A DNA stretch of 64,000 nt from SFDP01 sp051653625 (GTDB lineage: Bacteria; Bacillota; Clostridia; Lachnospirales; Lachnospiraceae): assembly GCA_051653625.1 (NCBI GenBank), contig JBOFWM010000041.1:33255-97254 (forward strand). The letters are read 5' to 3'. Every line of letters starts with the position of its first letter. The stretch's first letter is position 1. The notes beneath the pieces are model-generated. The model was not told the DNA's origin and made no database searches. It worked only from the letters and a program-made list of their open reading frames with translations. Shown in pieces: positions 54,572 through 63,775 of the stretch. Both the position numbers and the translations under genes were made by a program.

Positions 54572-55576
54572 ATGAAACAATTATCTTACTATAAAAATAC
54601 AGTCCTTTTGCTCTTACTTTTATTGGTGTTATCTTTTTTTTCAATCTTTATTGGAGTACTTGATCTATCATTAAAAGATCTTATTTCTCAAGATTTATTT
54701 CAGTTAAGGATATTAATCATTTCAAGAATTCCACGGTTAATTGCTTGTATTCTAACAGGTATAGGATTAAGTATAGCTGGTCTTATCATGCAACAACTAT
54801 GTCAGAACAAATTTGTATCACCATCTACAGGTGCTACAATCTCATCTGCACAATTTGGAATTCTACTTGCACTTGTTTTTTTCCCACAATCTACCATTGT
54901 AACAAGAGCAATATTTTCTTTTATTACAGCCATACTCGGAACATGGATATTTGTATTTTTCATTAATAAAATTTCTGTAAAAGATGTGGTTTTAGTTCCT
55001 CTTATTGGAATTATGCTTGGAAATGTTATAGGCGGACTAACAAGTTTTATTGCTTATAAATATGAAGTAACACAATCTCTTTCCACTTGGCTAGTAGGTC
55101 ATTTTTCATTTGTTATAAAAGGCAAATATGAAATTGTCTTTCTTGTCTTGCCTCTTGTCATTCTTGCTTATGCTTTTGCAAGCCACTTTAATATTTTAGC
55201 ACTTGGAAGAGACTTTTCAAAAAATTTAGGTATTAATTACAATTTATTATTGTTTTTCGGTCTTACTATAGCAGCTATGTTAACAGCAAGTATTGTGGTT
55301 ATTGTTGGAAGTATTTCATACATTGGATTAATTGTTCCAAATTTAGTTTCTATGTTTAAAGGTGATAACATGCGTTCCACTTTAATCGATACTGGTTTAT
55401 TTGGAGCAATCTTTGTACTTGCTTGTGATATGATTGGTCGCCTAGTTATTACACCTTATGAATTACCAATTGAATTAATAGTTGGTATTCTTGGAAGTAT
55501 TATTTTTATTATTCTATTATTAATTCGATTAGGAGTGTTTAAAAATCATGGAAAAAAACAAATCTCTTCAACATAA
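54572..55576 (+). CDS. yclN: Siderophore ABC transporter permease, YclN-like
   Basis: FecCD-family permease of 334 residues with about nine membrane helices. The segment SIAGLIMQQLCQNKFVSPST is close to B. subtilis YclN and FatD/CeuB proteins, which import petrobactin and related catecholates. LGIN-type coupling region (RDFSKNLGINYNLL) and SISYIGLIVPNLVSMFKGDN are present. It is the first gene of a four-gene importer and overlaps the second permease by 29 bp. The siderophore specificity is inferred from family resemblance. Confidence 0.88.
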   Translation: MKQLSYYKNTVLLLLLLLVLSFFSIFIGVLDLSLKDLISQDLFQLRILIISRIPRLIACILTGIGLSIAGLIMQQLCQNKFVSPSTGATISSAQFGILLALVFFPQSTIVTRAIFSFITAILGTWIFVFFINKISVKDVVLVPLIGIMLGNVIGGLTSFIAYKYEVTQSLSTWLVGHFSFVIKGKYEIVFLVLPLVILAYAFASHFNILALGRDFSKNLGINYNLLLFFGLTIAAMLTASIVVIVGSISYIGLIVPNLVSMFKGDNMRSTLIDTGLFGAIFVLACDMIGRLVITPYELPIELIVGILGSIIFIILLLIRLGVFKNHGKKQISST

Positions 55577-56513
55577 AACAGTATTACTTATTCTTTTAAC
55601 TCTTGTTATAAGTATAACATATTGTTTTATCAATATTAATTTTAACTATTTTGATTTTGCAATGAAACAACGAATTCCAAAATTATTTGCAATGTTACTT
55701 ACTGCATTTTGTATTGGTTCTGCATCACTTGTATTTCAAACAATTATTCAAAATCAAATTGTAACACCTTGTCTTCTTGGGATGAACTCGCTTTATACAT
55801 TAATTCATACAGCATTAGTTTTTTTTCTAGGCTCTACCCATATATTAGTTCGTGATTCAAATATTGCTTTTGTCATCGACTTAGTACTCATGGGTACAAT
55901 TTCGACTATTATATACAGTTATTTATTTCATAAAACAAAGTATAACGTTCTCTACGTTTTATTAATCGGTACTATACTTTCTACATTATTTGGAAGTTTA
56001 CAAAGTACATTGATTCGAGTAATGGATCCAAATGAATATGATACTTTGCTCACTTCTTTAGTCGCGAGTTTTACAAATATCAATATAAATTTAATTGCTT
56101 TCTCTTTTTTCTTAGTACTCCTTGTTATTTTTTTTCTAAGAAAAGACCTTGCTTTATTAAATGTCATTACATTAGGAAAATCACATTCCATTAATCTTGG
56201 TGTAGATTATGATGCTACTATTAGAAGGTTGCTTCTTGGTGTAACACTATTTATTGGAATTGCTACTGCACTAGTTGGACCCATTTCATTTTTAGGTTTA
56301 ATAATTGCTAACTTATCTAGGCAATTATTTAAAACATATAAACATTCTTATTTGATTTTTGGTTCTGCTTTAATTGGAATGATTGTTTTAATCGGCGGTC
56401 AAACGATAGTAGAACAATATTTTAGTTATAGTATTCCTGTTTCAGTATTTATTTTAGTATTTGGTGGTTTATATTTTTTATATTTACTACTTACTGCCCC
56501 AGGGAAACGTTAA
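55548..56513 (+). CDS. yclO: Siderophore ABC transporter permease, YclO-like
   Basis: Second FecCD-family permease, 321 residues, about nine membrane helices. It has RIPKLFAMLLTAFCIGSASL, QNQIVTPCLLGMNSLYTLIH and GPISFLGLIIANLSRQLFKT. It pairs with the YclN-like subunit to form the channel. The start overlaps the end of the first permease, implying coupled translation. Confidence 0.87.
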   Translation: MEKNKSLQHKTVLLILLTLVISITYCFININFNYFDFAMKQRIPKLFAMLLTAFCIGSASLVFQTIIQNQIVTPCLLGMNSLYTLIHTALVFFLGSTHILVRDSNIAFVIDLVLMGTISTIIYSYLFHKTKYNVLYVLLIGTILSTLFGSLQSTLIRVMDPNEYDTLLTSLVASFTNININLIAFSFFLVLLVIFFLRKDLALLNVITLGKSHSINLGVDYDATIRRLLLGVTLFIGIATALVGPISFLGLIIANLSRQLFKTYKHSYLIFGSALIGMIVLIGGQTIVEQYFSYSIPVSVFILVFGGLYFLYLLLTAPGKR

Positions 56514-56541
56514 TCAACTCATATACACGAAAGGAAACATT

Positions 56542-57294
56542 ATGGAAATTAAAAATTTAGAAAAATCTTATGACAACAAACCAATCGTTAATTCTATTTC
56601 TTTTGAAATTAATAAAGGAGCTGTTACTTCTTTAATTGGGCCAAATGGAGCTGGAAAATCAACAGTTATGGGCATGATTTCTAGACTTATTGCAAGAGAT
56701 AATGGTGATATTTCACTTGATGGAACTGAAATTTCTACTATGAAAAGTAAGGACTTATCAAAAAAATTAGCGATTCTTACACAAAGTAATCATATTCAAA
56801 TGAAATTGACTGTACGTGAATTAGTATCTTTTGGGCGATTTCCACATTCCGGAAATCATATGACACAAGTTGATCTTGATATGATTGACAAAGCAATCTC
56901 GTATATGGAATTAGAAGAATTCTCAAATTCATTTATGGATGAATTATCAGGTGGACAAAGACAGCGTGCCTTTATTGCTATGGTTATTGCTCAAGATACT
57001 GAATATATTTTACTTGATGAACCAACCAATAATTTAGATATTTATCACGCCACAAACACAATGAAAATTGCTAGAAGATTATGTGATGAACTAGGAAAAA
57101 CTGTAATTATGGTTCTACACGAAATTAATCTTGCCGCATTTTATTCAGATTATATTTGTGCTTTGTCAAATGGTTCTATCGCATACTATGGAACAGTGGA
57201 TGAAGTAATTACACGTGAAAATCTTGCTGCTATATATAATGTAGATTTTCAAATCCAACGAATAAACGGCAAACCATTATCTATTTATTATTAA
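56542..57294 (+). CDS. yclP: Siderophore ABC transporter ATPase, YclP-like
   Basis: ABC ATPase of 250 residues powering the importer. Walker A (SLIGPNGAGKSTVMGMI), Q-loop (ILTQSNHIQMKLTVREL), signature (MDELSGGQRQRAFIAMV), Walker B (TEYILLDEPTNNLDIYH) and switch His (MVLHEINLA) are all present. The frame is open to 56461 inside the permease, but the ATG at 56542 has AAAGGA 6 nt upstream and gives the family start MEIKNLEKSY. Confidence 0.92.
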   Translation: MEIKNLEKSYDNKPIVNSISFEINKGAVTSLIGPNGAGKSTVMGMISRLIARDNGDISLDGTEISTMKSKDLSKKLAILTQSNHIQMKLTVRELVSFGRFPHSGNHMTQVDLDMIDKAISYMELEEFSNSFMDELSGGQRQRAFIAMVIAQDTEYILLDEPTNNLDIYHATNTMKIARRLCDELGKTVIMVLHEINLAAFYSDYICALSNGSIAYYGTVDEVITRENLAAIYNVDFQIQRINGKPLSIYY

Positions 57295-57300
57295 GGAAAT

Positions 57301-57361
57301 AAAATGAATGTTTTTTCATTTTTATTTTATACATTACAAAATACTGAGAGTTTTACTCTCA
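57301..57361 (+). other. Two small hairpins between yclP- and yclQ-like genes
   Basis: An AT-rich stem (AAAATGAA/TTCATTTT, 57301-57322, followed by a TATTTTAT tract) and a second stem (TGAGAGT/ACTCTCA, 57345-57361) occupy the 90-bp gap. They may stabilise or partly terminate the mRNA so that the binding protein is made in different amounts from the permeases. Confidence 0.4.
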
Positions 57362-57384
57362 CATAACAGAAAGGATTTTTTATA

Positions 57385-58416
57385 ATGAAAAACAAATTTA
57401 TTGCATCAATCATCACAGTTGCACTTAGTGTAGCTCTAATAGGCTGCGGGCAAACAGCTTCTACATCAAGTGCCCCAACTAACGAACCAGCTTCTACAAC
57501 AGCTGCTGATTCAACACAAGAAACCGAAGCAACTAGTGAAGTAGAAACTCCATCAGAAATCACTATTACCTCTTTAAATGCAGATGGAGAAAGTGTTGAA
57601 CTTGTAGTCCCTTATAATCCAAAAAGAGTTGCTATTTTAGAAATGTCTGCACTTGATACACTTGACAACCTTTCTTTAGGAGATCGTATCGTAGGAATGC
57701 CAAAATCAACTGAAATTTCTTATCTTTCTGATTACAATTCAAATGATGATATTATCAATATTGGAACATTAAAAGAAGTAGATATGGAAGCATTGATGGA
57801 ATCACAACCTGATATTATTTTTATCGGTGGACGTTTAGCTTCACAATATGATGCATTGTCTGAAATCGCGCCAGTAGTATACTTTTCTACAGATTATGAA
57901 ATTGGTATGTTCCAAAGTATTATAAACAATATTACAACTTGTGCTACTATTTTCGGACTTGAAGACACGGTTGACACTTATATAGCTTCTTATAAAGAAC
58001 GTGTTGCTGCACTTGCCAAAGTTGCTAGTGGTCAAACTACAGTAATGGGGCTTGTTACAAGTGCAAGCTTAAATACTATGGGAAATGAAAGTCGTACTGC
58101 TATTATCTCAAATGAAATTGGATTTGAAAATCTTGCAGCAGATGTAGACTCTACTCATGGAAATGAATCTTCTTTTGAACTTTTACTTTCTCTTAATCCA
58201 GATTATATTTTTATTTTAGACAGAGATTCAGCAATCGGTGCTGAAGGTGCTTCTCTTGCTGAAGAAGTAATGAATAATGAAATTGTTGCTCAAACACAAG
58301 CTTATATCAACGGAAATATTGTATATTTAACACCTACTGCTTGGTATTTAGTTGGTGGTGGTATTACAGGACTTGATATCATGTTATCAGATATCGAAAC
58401 AGGTATTCTTAAATAA
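57385..58416 (+). CDS. yclQ: Siderophore-binding lipoprotein, YclQ/FatB-like
   Basis: Type III (cluster A-II) substrate-binding protein of 343 residues. It has a lipoprotein signal with lipobox LIGC (Cys21), a Thr/Ser/Glu-rich spacer (about 25-55), then a PBP domain (VVPYNPKRVAILEMSALDTL, EALMESQPDIIFIGGRLA, NPDYIFILDRDSAIG). Such proteins bind catecholate siderophores such as petrobactin. It is the last gene of the importer and ends just before the terminator at 58421. Confidence 0.9.
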   Translation: MKNKFIASIITVALSVALIGCGQTASTSSAPTNEPASTTAADSTQETEATSEVETPSEITITSLNADGESVELVVPYNPKRVAILEMSALDTLDNLSLGDRIVGMPKSTEISYLSDYNSNDDIINIGTLKEVDMEALMESQPDIIFIGGRLASQYDALSEIAPVVYFSTDYEIGMFQSIINNITTCATIFGLEDTVDTYIASYKERVAALAKVASGQTTVMGLVTSASLNTMGNESRTAIISNEIGFENLAADVDSTHGNESSFELLLSLNPDYIFILDRDSAIGAEGASLAEEVMNNEIVAQTQAYINGNIVYLTPTAWYLVGGGITGLDIMLSDIETGILK

Positions 58417-58420
58417 ATCA

Positions 58421-58456
58421 GAAAAGGTATGGGACAAATCCCATACCTTTTCCTTT
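58421..58456. terminator. Bidirectional terminator between yclQ-like and glutamate synthase-like genes
   Basis: A perfect 14-bp stem (GAAAAGGTATGGGA/TCCCATACCTTTTC, 58421-58434 and 58439-58452) with a 4-nt loop has a CTTTT tract on the plus side and A/T-rich flanks on the other. It separates convergent genes; the minus-strand gene ends at 58456. Confidence 0.85.
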
Positions 58457-60048
58457 TATGAATTCAAAATAGATAATGCTTCTTCTCGATAACAATCCAT
58501 TAAATAAGGAATCTTTGTAACATCTGCACACTCTTGTGTGAGAGACATTAATTCTCTTCTTGTGATGGTTTCTAAATTAAAGCATCTAGCACCTGCCATA
58601 ATTTGTTGTAATCCAACTTTTATTTTGTCAGAGTAACTATAAATACCAATTGCACCTAATGGAATATTTTCTATTTCATTTGCCCCTACAATTGATTTGA
58701 CTTTTTCATAATTTACAAAAATCTCTTCTTTTGTGTGACCAAATTCTGAAACAGTATTCGGAAGTTTTCCATCTTTCATCCATTGATCAATATTTTTACC
58801 AACCATTCCTGGAATCATTAATGCACGTCCCATACATACCGCTTTTGTATAAGGTGCTCCAAGAGCTAATGCCTTAAACACACCATCTTCTGATGAGAAA
58901 CCACCAGCAAATGCTAGATCTGGAACTCTTTCTCCTTTTGCTGCTAAAATTGATGCAAATTCGTAAGCTGCGCTATGAAGATAAATGGAAGGCACACCCC
59001 ATTCTTCCATCATTCCCCATGGACTCATACCAGTACCACCTGGTGCCCCATCAATTGTTAGTAAATCAATTTTTGCTTTCGAAGAATATTTAATAGCCAT
59101 GGCCAATTCTCTTAGACTATACGCACCTGTTTTTAAGGTTATACGTTTATATCCTAATTTTCTTAATCTAGCAACTTCTTCCATAAATCCTTCTTCCGTT
59201 ACAAATCCTAAACGACTATGACGTTCAAATTCTTTAATGGCTCCACTTTTAAATGCTGCTTGATTGATTGGATCTTCTGGATCTGGTGTAACGATATATC
59301 CACGTTTTTGCAATTCAATGGCTCTGTCTAAGTCTTTTACTTTAATTTCACCACCAATACATTTTGCACCTTGTCCCCATTTGAGCTCAATCGTTTCAAT
59401 ATTGTGTTTATCAATAATATATTCTGCAACACCCAACTTTGTGTCTTCTACATTCATTTGGATAAGAATTTCCCCTGATCCTCTATGATACTTTTTATAG
59501 GCTTCAATTCTTCGATCCATATCTGGCGCTTTTATTACTTTTTTATCTTTATTTAATTCTAATAATGGGTCAATTCCACATACATTTTCTCCGCAAACAA
59601 TAGTAACTCCAGAAATTGCTGCTCCTATCGCAAAATGCTCCCAATTTTTTCTTGCTATTTCAGTAGAACCTAATGCTCCCGTAAAAATCGGAACATCCAT
59701 TTTCACTTTTTTATCCCATCCGTATGAAGTCTCTGTATTTACAACCGGAAATCTTGCATTATCAGGATTTGCTTCTACACCTTCTGGTAAGCCATTTGCA
59801 CCAATTGCATACCCTTGAATATTAAGATGTGAGTAATCGATTGGATAATCTTTATCTGCTCCTGCTGTTACATCTCCAAATGGTCCCGGATAAATCAATT
59901 CTCTTCCCCTAAATGTCGCTTTAAATACTTCACAATTTCCTTTACATCCATCAATACATCTCGAACAAAGTCCACTACATGGAACAACACTTCTTGAGCG
60001 ATTTGCAGTACCTGTTGCATCATTACGGTTTGGCGTTCTTAAATTCAT
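58456..60048 (-). CDS. FMN-binding glutamate synthase domain protein (stand-alone)
   Basis: The 530-residue protein corresponds to the FMN/Fe-S synthase domain of glutamate synthase, as in the archaeal-type enzyme, without an amidotransferase or a small subunit beside it. The N-terminus carries five cysteines (C24, C28, C31, C35, C39), probably binding an Fe-S cluster, followed by the synthase core (ILIQMNVEDTKLG, ELKWGQGAKCIGGEI, DLLTIDGAPGGTGMSPWGM, AFAGGFSSEDGVFKALALGA). It may make glutamate from ammonia or transfer electrons in another oxidoreduction; the substrate is not certain. A strong AGGAGG site precedes the ATG. Confidence 0.8.
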   Translation of the reverse strand: MNLRTPNRNDATGTANRSRSVVPCSGLCSRCIDGCKGNCEVFKATFRGRELIYPGPFGDVTAGADKDYPIDYSHLNIQGYAIGANGLPEGVEANPDNARFPVVNTETSYGWDKKVKMDVPIFTGALGSTEIARKNWEHFAIGAAISGVTIVCGENVCGIDPLLELNKDKKVIKAPDMDRRIEAYKKYHRGSGEILIQMNVEDTKLGVAEYIIDKHNIETIELKWGQGAKCIGGEIKVKDLDRAIELQKRGYIVTPDPEDPINQAAFKSGAIKEFERHSRLGFVTEEGFMEEVARLRKLGYKRITLKTGAYSLRELAMAIKYSSKAKIDLLTIDGAPGGTGMSPWGMMEEWGVPSIYLHSAAYEFASILAAKGERVPDLAFAGGFSSEDGVFKALALGAPYTKAVCMGRALMIPGMVGKNIDQWMKDGKLPNTVSEFGHTKEEIFVNYEKVKSIVGANEIENIPLGAIGIYSYSDKIKVGLQQIMAGARCFNLETITRRELMSLTQECADVTKIPYLMDCYREEALSILNS

Positions 60049-60087
60049 TCTACTTCCTCCTTCAAATTAGAAAACTATATCTATTTC

Positions 60088-60116
60088 ATAATAACAAAGT
60101 CACTTCATTCGGTAAA
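60088..60116 (-). promoter_or_regulatory. Candidate promoter of the glutamate synthase-like gene
   Basis: The minus strand has TTTACC, a 17-bp spacer and TATTAT in an extended -10 context (TGTTATTAT), about 35 nt before the ATG. Confidence 0.5.
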
Positions 60117-60163
60117 GGAAAATGTGTATTTTTGACTATTTTAACAATATTTCAAAAGTTTTT

Positions 60164-60180
60164 TTAGTGATATTCACTAA
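60164..60180. repeat. 17-bp inverted repeat in the intergenic region
   Basis: TTAGTGA-TAT-TCACTAA is an inverted repeat with perfect 7-bp arms, about 50 bp upstream of the glutamate synthase-like promoter and 13 bp after the C-S lyase stop. No U-run follows, so it looks more like a protein-binding site than a terminator. Confidence 0.5.
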
Positions 60181-60193
60181 TCAACTTCCAAAT

Positions 60194-61381
60194 TTATAAT
60201 TCTTGAATTGCACTTTTTAACTGTTCTAAAGATTGTTTTAATACACTTCTTGGACATGCTATATTTATACGTTGAAATCCTTTGCCAGATGTTCCAAATA
60301 CAGATCCACTATCTAACCATAATTTTGCTTTTTTTAGTATTAAATCTTCTAACTCTTCTTCCTCGAGTAAAAGTCCTCTAAAATCAATCCAAACAAGATA
60401 AGTTCCTTGCGTCTCAATTACTTTTAATTCTGGTAATTCTTTTGCAATATAAGATTCTAAAAAACGAATATTTTCTTCTAAATATTCCATCAACGATTCA
60501 TACCATTCTTCTCCAGAACGATATGCTGATTCGCAAGCAACAAGCCCAAGTGTATTAATTTGACTATAACCTGCTGCTCTTACTTCTTTTTCAAATGCAG
60601 CTCGTAACATCGCGTTTGCTATAAAAATATTAGATACTTGTAACCCTGCTAAATTAAATGTTTTTCCTGGTGATGTGCAAGTTATAGTAATATCTTCAAA
60701 TGATTCTTTTAAACTTGCAAATACAATATGTCTATTCTTTCCAAATACAAAATCTTGGTGAATTTCATCTGAAACAACTTTTACTCCATGTTTTACACAA
60801 ATATCTCCCAACTGGCTTAATTCATCTTTTGACCAAACTCTCCCAACTGGATTATGAGGACTACAAAGTATAAATAATTTAATATTTTTATCAACAATTT
60901 TTCTTTCAAAATCCTCAAAGTCAATATCGTATTTTCCATCTTCATTTAATATCAAATCATTACTTTCAACTTGTCTATTATTATCCTTAATAACTTCTGA
61001 AAATGGATAATATACTGGTTGTTGAATTAATACATAATCCCCTTCTTTTGTATATGCCTTTACTGCCATCGCTAATGCAAAAACAATACCAGGTGTTTTT
61101 ACAAGCCACTCCTTTTTGATTTCCCATCCATGTCGCTTCTTCATCCATCTTGAAATAGCATAAATATAATCTTCTTTATTATCAGAATATCCAAATATTC
61201 CATGTTCTACTCTTTTTTTTATATCTTTAATGATGTCTTGTGATGTTTTAAAATCCATATCTGCCACCCAAAGTGATAATACATCTTCAGGTCTTCCTCG
61301 TTCAACCTTAAAATCATATTTCAAACAATTTGTATGTTCTCTACATATAATTTCATCAAAGTCTATCTTTTGTTCTTTCAT
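60194..61381 (-). CDS. MalY/PatB-family PLP-dependent C-S lyase / aminotransferase
   Basis: The 395-residue protein is a fold-type I PLP enzyme of the MalY/PatB group, which mostly act as cystathionine beta-lyases or cysteine-S-conjugate lyases. Motifs are SLWVADMDFKTSQDII, FILCSPHNPVGRVW, VVSDEIHQDF, PLP-lysine near residue 240 (TCTSPGKTFNLAGLQ), and SVFGTSGKGFQRINIACPR. It overlaps the stop of the gamma-synthase-like gene by 4 bp, so both are translated together, consistent with cysteine/methionine transsulfuration. Confidence 0.85.
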   Translation of the reverse strand: MKEQKIDFDEIICREHTNCLKYDFKVERGRPEDVLSLWVADMDFKTSQDIIKDIKKRVEHGIFGYSDNKEDYIYAISRWMKKRHGWEIKKEWLVKTPGIVFALAMAVKAYTKEGDYVLIQQPVYYPFSEVIKDNNRQVESNDLILNEDGKYDIDFEDFERKIVDKNIKLFILCSPHNPVGRVWSKDELSQLGDICVKHGVKVVSDEIHQDFVFGKNRHIVFASLKESFEDITITCTSPGKTFNLAGLQVSNIFIANAMLRAAFEKEVRAAGYSQINTLGLVACESAYRSGEEWYESLMEYLEENIRFLESYIAKELPELKVIETQGTYLVWIDFRGLLLEEEELEDLILKKAKLWLDSGSVFGTSGKGFQRINIACPRSVLKQSLEQLKSAIQEL

Positions 61382-62541
61382 ACAGTCTCTCCTTTATAAG
61401 AATCAATGGCCTGCTTTAAGTCTCGAATCAAATCTATAGGATCTTCTAGTCCAACTGATAAACGAAGAACACAATCTGTAATTCCATTTTTGAGCCTTAT
61501 ATCTTCTGGAACATCTGCATGAGTTTGAGTCAATGGATATGTTAAAAGTGTTTCTGTTCCACCTAAACTTTCCGCAAATGGAATTAATTTGATTTCTTTT
61601 AAGATTTGTAATGCAATTTCCTTTTTTGCAACCTCAAAAGTAATCATACTTCCATATCCACTTGCTTGTCTTTTACAAATTTCACATGACTTTGTTCCTT
61701 CTATTCCTGGATAATATACATTCTTTACTTGCTCTTCTTTTAATAAAAATTCCACTAATTTTTTTGCACTTTCTTGAGATTTTTCCATTCTTATTGGTAA
61801 TGTCTTAATCCCTCTTAATATAAGCCAACTATCAAGCGGTGCAAGTCCTGAACCTACTGTTTTAATTAGAAAACGAAGTTTTTTTGATAGCTCCTCTGAA
61901 TTTGTAACTAAAAAACCTGCAATGGTATCATTATGTCCACCCAAAAACTTTGTACCACTGTGAACAATAATATCTGCACCTAACAAAAACGGTTTTTGAA
62001 AATAAGGTGTTAAAAAAGTATTATCAACAATCACCAACATATTATGCTTTTTCGCAATATCTGAAATAAGTTTAATATCAATTACATTCATCATTGGATT
62101 TGTTGGTGTTTCTATGTAAATTGCCTTTGTATTTTCTTTTATATAATCTTCAATTTTCTCAGTAGTACAATCGATATGGCTAAATGAAATTCCATTCTTC
62201 TTGTTAACATGATCAAATAAGCGAATACTTCCACCATATAAATCTGAATCTGTAATTATGTGATCACCTGGTTGAAATAATTCCATTAATGTTGTAATTG
62301 CTGCCATTCCGGATGAAAAAGCCAATGCATCCACTCCATCTTCTAATGATGCTACCACTTGTTCTACTTGATTTCGAGTTGGATTTTGTAATCTACTATA
62401 ATCATATCCTGTGCTTTGTCCTACTTCTGGATGTGCAAAAGTTGATGTTTGGTAAATTGGAAAGGATATTGCTCCTGTGTTATCCTCTCTATATAACCGT
62501 TTGTTTCCATATATACATTTTGTCGCAAATTGATTCTCCAC
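61378..62541 (-). CDS. Cystathionine gamma-synthase/lyase-family PLP enzyme
   Basis: The 387-residue protein belongs to the Cys/Met metabolism PLP family: IYQTSTFAHPEVGQ, YDYSRLQNPTRNQVE, DALAFSSGMAAI, PLP-lysine near 195 (IVHSGTKFLGGHND), IKTLPIRMEKSQESA. Family members make cystathionine from homoserine esters or cleave it; the neighbouring beta-lyase favours a synthase role in methionine synthesis. The start is a GTG with GAGGGA 5 nt before it. Reaction type cannot be fixed from sequence alone. Confidence 0.85.
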   Translation of the reverse strand: MENQFATKCIYGNKRLYREDNTGAISFPIYQTSTFAHPEVGQSTGYDYSRLQNPTRNQVEQVVASLEDGVDALAFSSGMAAITTLMELFQPGDHIITDSDLYGGSIRLFDHVNKKNGISFSHIDCTTEKIEDYIKENTKAIYIETPTNPMMNVIDIKLISDIAKKHNMLVIVDNTFLTPYFQKPFLLGADIIVHSGTKFLGGHNDTIAGFLVTNSEELSKKLRFLIKTVGSGLAPLDSWLILRGIKTLPIRMEKSQESAKKLVEFLLKEEQVKNVYYPGIEGTKSCEICKRQASGYGSMITFEVAKKEIALQILKEIKLIPFAESLGGTETLLTYPLTQTHADVPEDIRLKNGITDCVLRLSVGLEDPIDLIRDLKQAIDSYKGETV

Positions 62542-62603
62542 TTTATCCCTCTTTTCTCATACATTCTATTCCCATCAAATTACTATGATTAGTATGTTTT
62601 ATT

Positions 62604-62632
62604 ACTATACTATTACTTTTTCATAGTGTCAA
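62604..62632 (-). promoter_or_regulatory. Strong sigma-A promoter of transsulfuration operon
   Basis: The minus strand has a perfect TTGACA, a 17-bp spacer and TATAGT. The leader to the GTG is about 56 nt, too short for an S-box or T-box element. Confidence 0.8.
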
Positions 62633-62657
62633 TATCTTTTTGCCAATATATGGTTCG

Positions 62658-63740
62658 CTATTTTACTAAATTTAATGCAGTATATAGCACTACTGCATCA
62701 CGAAACTGCCTTGGATTATACCCGCACTTATGCCATATACCATCTAATTTATATTGCAATGTATTTTTATGAAGATATAATTGATCACAAGTTTTTTTTA
62801 GAGATTTATCATAAGAAAAATATATTTGAAGCAATTTTTGTTCTTCTTCATCTAAATACTCTAATGTCTTTGCTAAAAATTGTTTTTTTATTTCTCTTGG
62901 AATTTCTCCATACAAAATTTCTAAATCTAATTCATCAAAACCAATAATATTTTTTGTCAAACTAGTACTTGAAATTGCAATTTTTGCTTCTTCGTAAGAT
63001 TGGTTTTGATTTTTTAATTTATGACTCCTTCCAATTCCAATTTTTAAAAGACCATGATATTGGTTTGCTATTTTTTTCAATATATACATCCATTGCTTCA
63101 AATTTTCTGCTTCTAAAAGCAGTATATATTCATCTGGATATTGAAATGAATAAAATCGACTCCCTATTATATCAAAAGTTTGAAATATATTATGTTCCAC
63201 TAACGAAAGATTCGATGGGTTATATCTAGACTCTAATTTAATAACAATTGAACAATAATTTCCCTCTTCTTCTATCTGATTTCTTTCCAAAAAATCATTT
63301 AAGAATGTCTCATCTATTGGCAAATTTGCTATTAAACAACGAATAATATAACTTACTTGTTCTCGAATACTATTATTCTTCACATCCAATTCATTTTCTC
63401 TTAAAATAAGTGCCGTTATCTTTTGTGCAAGATATGCATATTTTCTCACTTCATCTGGCACACCACTAATACCTATTGCCGCTATAACATCCCCATTGTA
63501 CAAGAATGGTATATTTACACCTTTTTGCGTTCCCAAAAAACTATTATCATTTTCTACCTCAATTGATGTTCTTTGCAAAATACACTGTTTTCCAATTTCA
63601 TGAAACTCATTGATTCGTTTTTCATTCGTACTCGCAAAAATATATCCTTCTTTATTGATAAAATTAATATCTTGCCCACATACATCTTTTACAGTATTTA
63701 CGATTTGCTGTCCAACTGTTTTAGAAATACCTTTTTTCAT
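62658..63740 (-). CDS. CdaR-like transcriptional regulator (diacid-recognition and PucR-type HTH)
   Basis: The 360-residue protein has an N-terminal putative sugar-diacid recognition domain (GQQIVNTVKDVCGQDINFIN; GVNIPFLYNGDVIAAIGISG, about 1-130), a central GGDEF-like degenerate domain, and a C-terminal PucR-family HTH (SLKKTCDQLYLHKNTLQYKL). In enteric bacteria CdaR activates glucarate/glycerate genes; no such genes are adjacent here, so its target is unknown and may be the downstream transsulfuration operon or a gene outside the window. Confidence 0.85.
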   Translation of the reverse strand: MKKGISKTVGQQIVNTVKDVCGQDINFINKEGYIFASTNEKRINEFHEIGKQCILQRTSIEVENDNSFLGTQKGVNIPFLYNGDVIAAIGISGVPDEVRKYAYLAQKITALILRENELDVKNNSIREQVSYIIRCLIANLPIDETFLNDFLERNQIEEEGNYCSIVIKLESRYNPSNLSLVEHNIFQTFDIIGSRFYSFQYPDEYILLLEAENLKQWMYILKKIANQYHGLLKIGIGRSHKLKNQNQSYEEAKIAISSTSLTKNIIGFDELDLEILYGEIPREIKKQFLAKTLEYLDEEEQKLLQIYFSYDKSLKKTCDQLYLHKNTLQYKLDGIWHKCGYNPRQFRDAVVLYTALNLVK

Positions 63741-63775
63741 TATATCCCTCCCTATATGTTCTATATACCATATTT

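Noticed and set aside
60164..60180. Terminator after the PatB-like gene
   Set aside because: The stem is only 7 bp and is followed by A-rich, not U-rich, RNA on the coding strand, so I list it as an inverted repeat.
62542..62600. S-box or T-box riboswitch before the transsulfuration genes
   Set aside because: The predicted leader is only about 56 nt and shows no terminator or conserved T-box/S-box elements.
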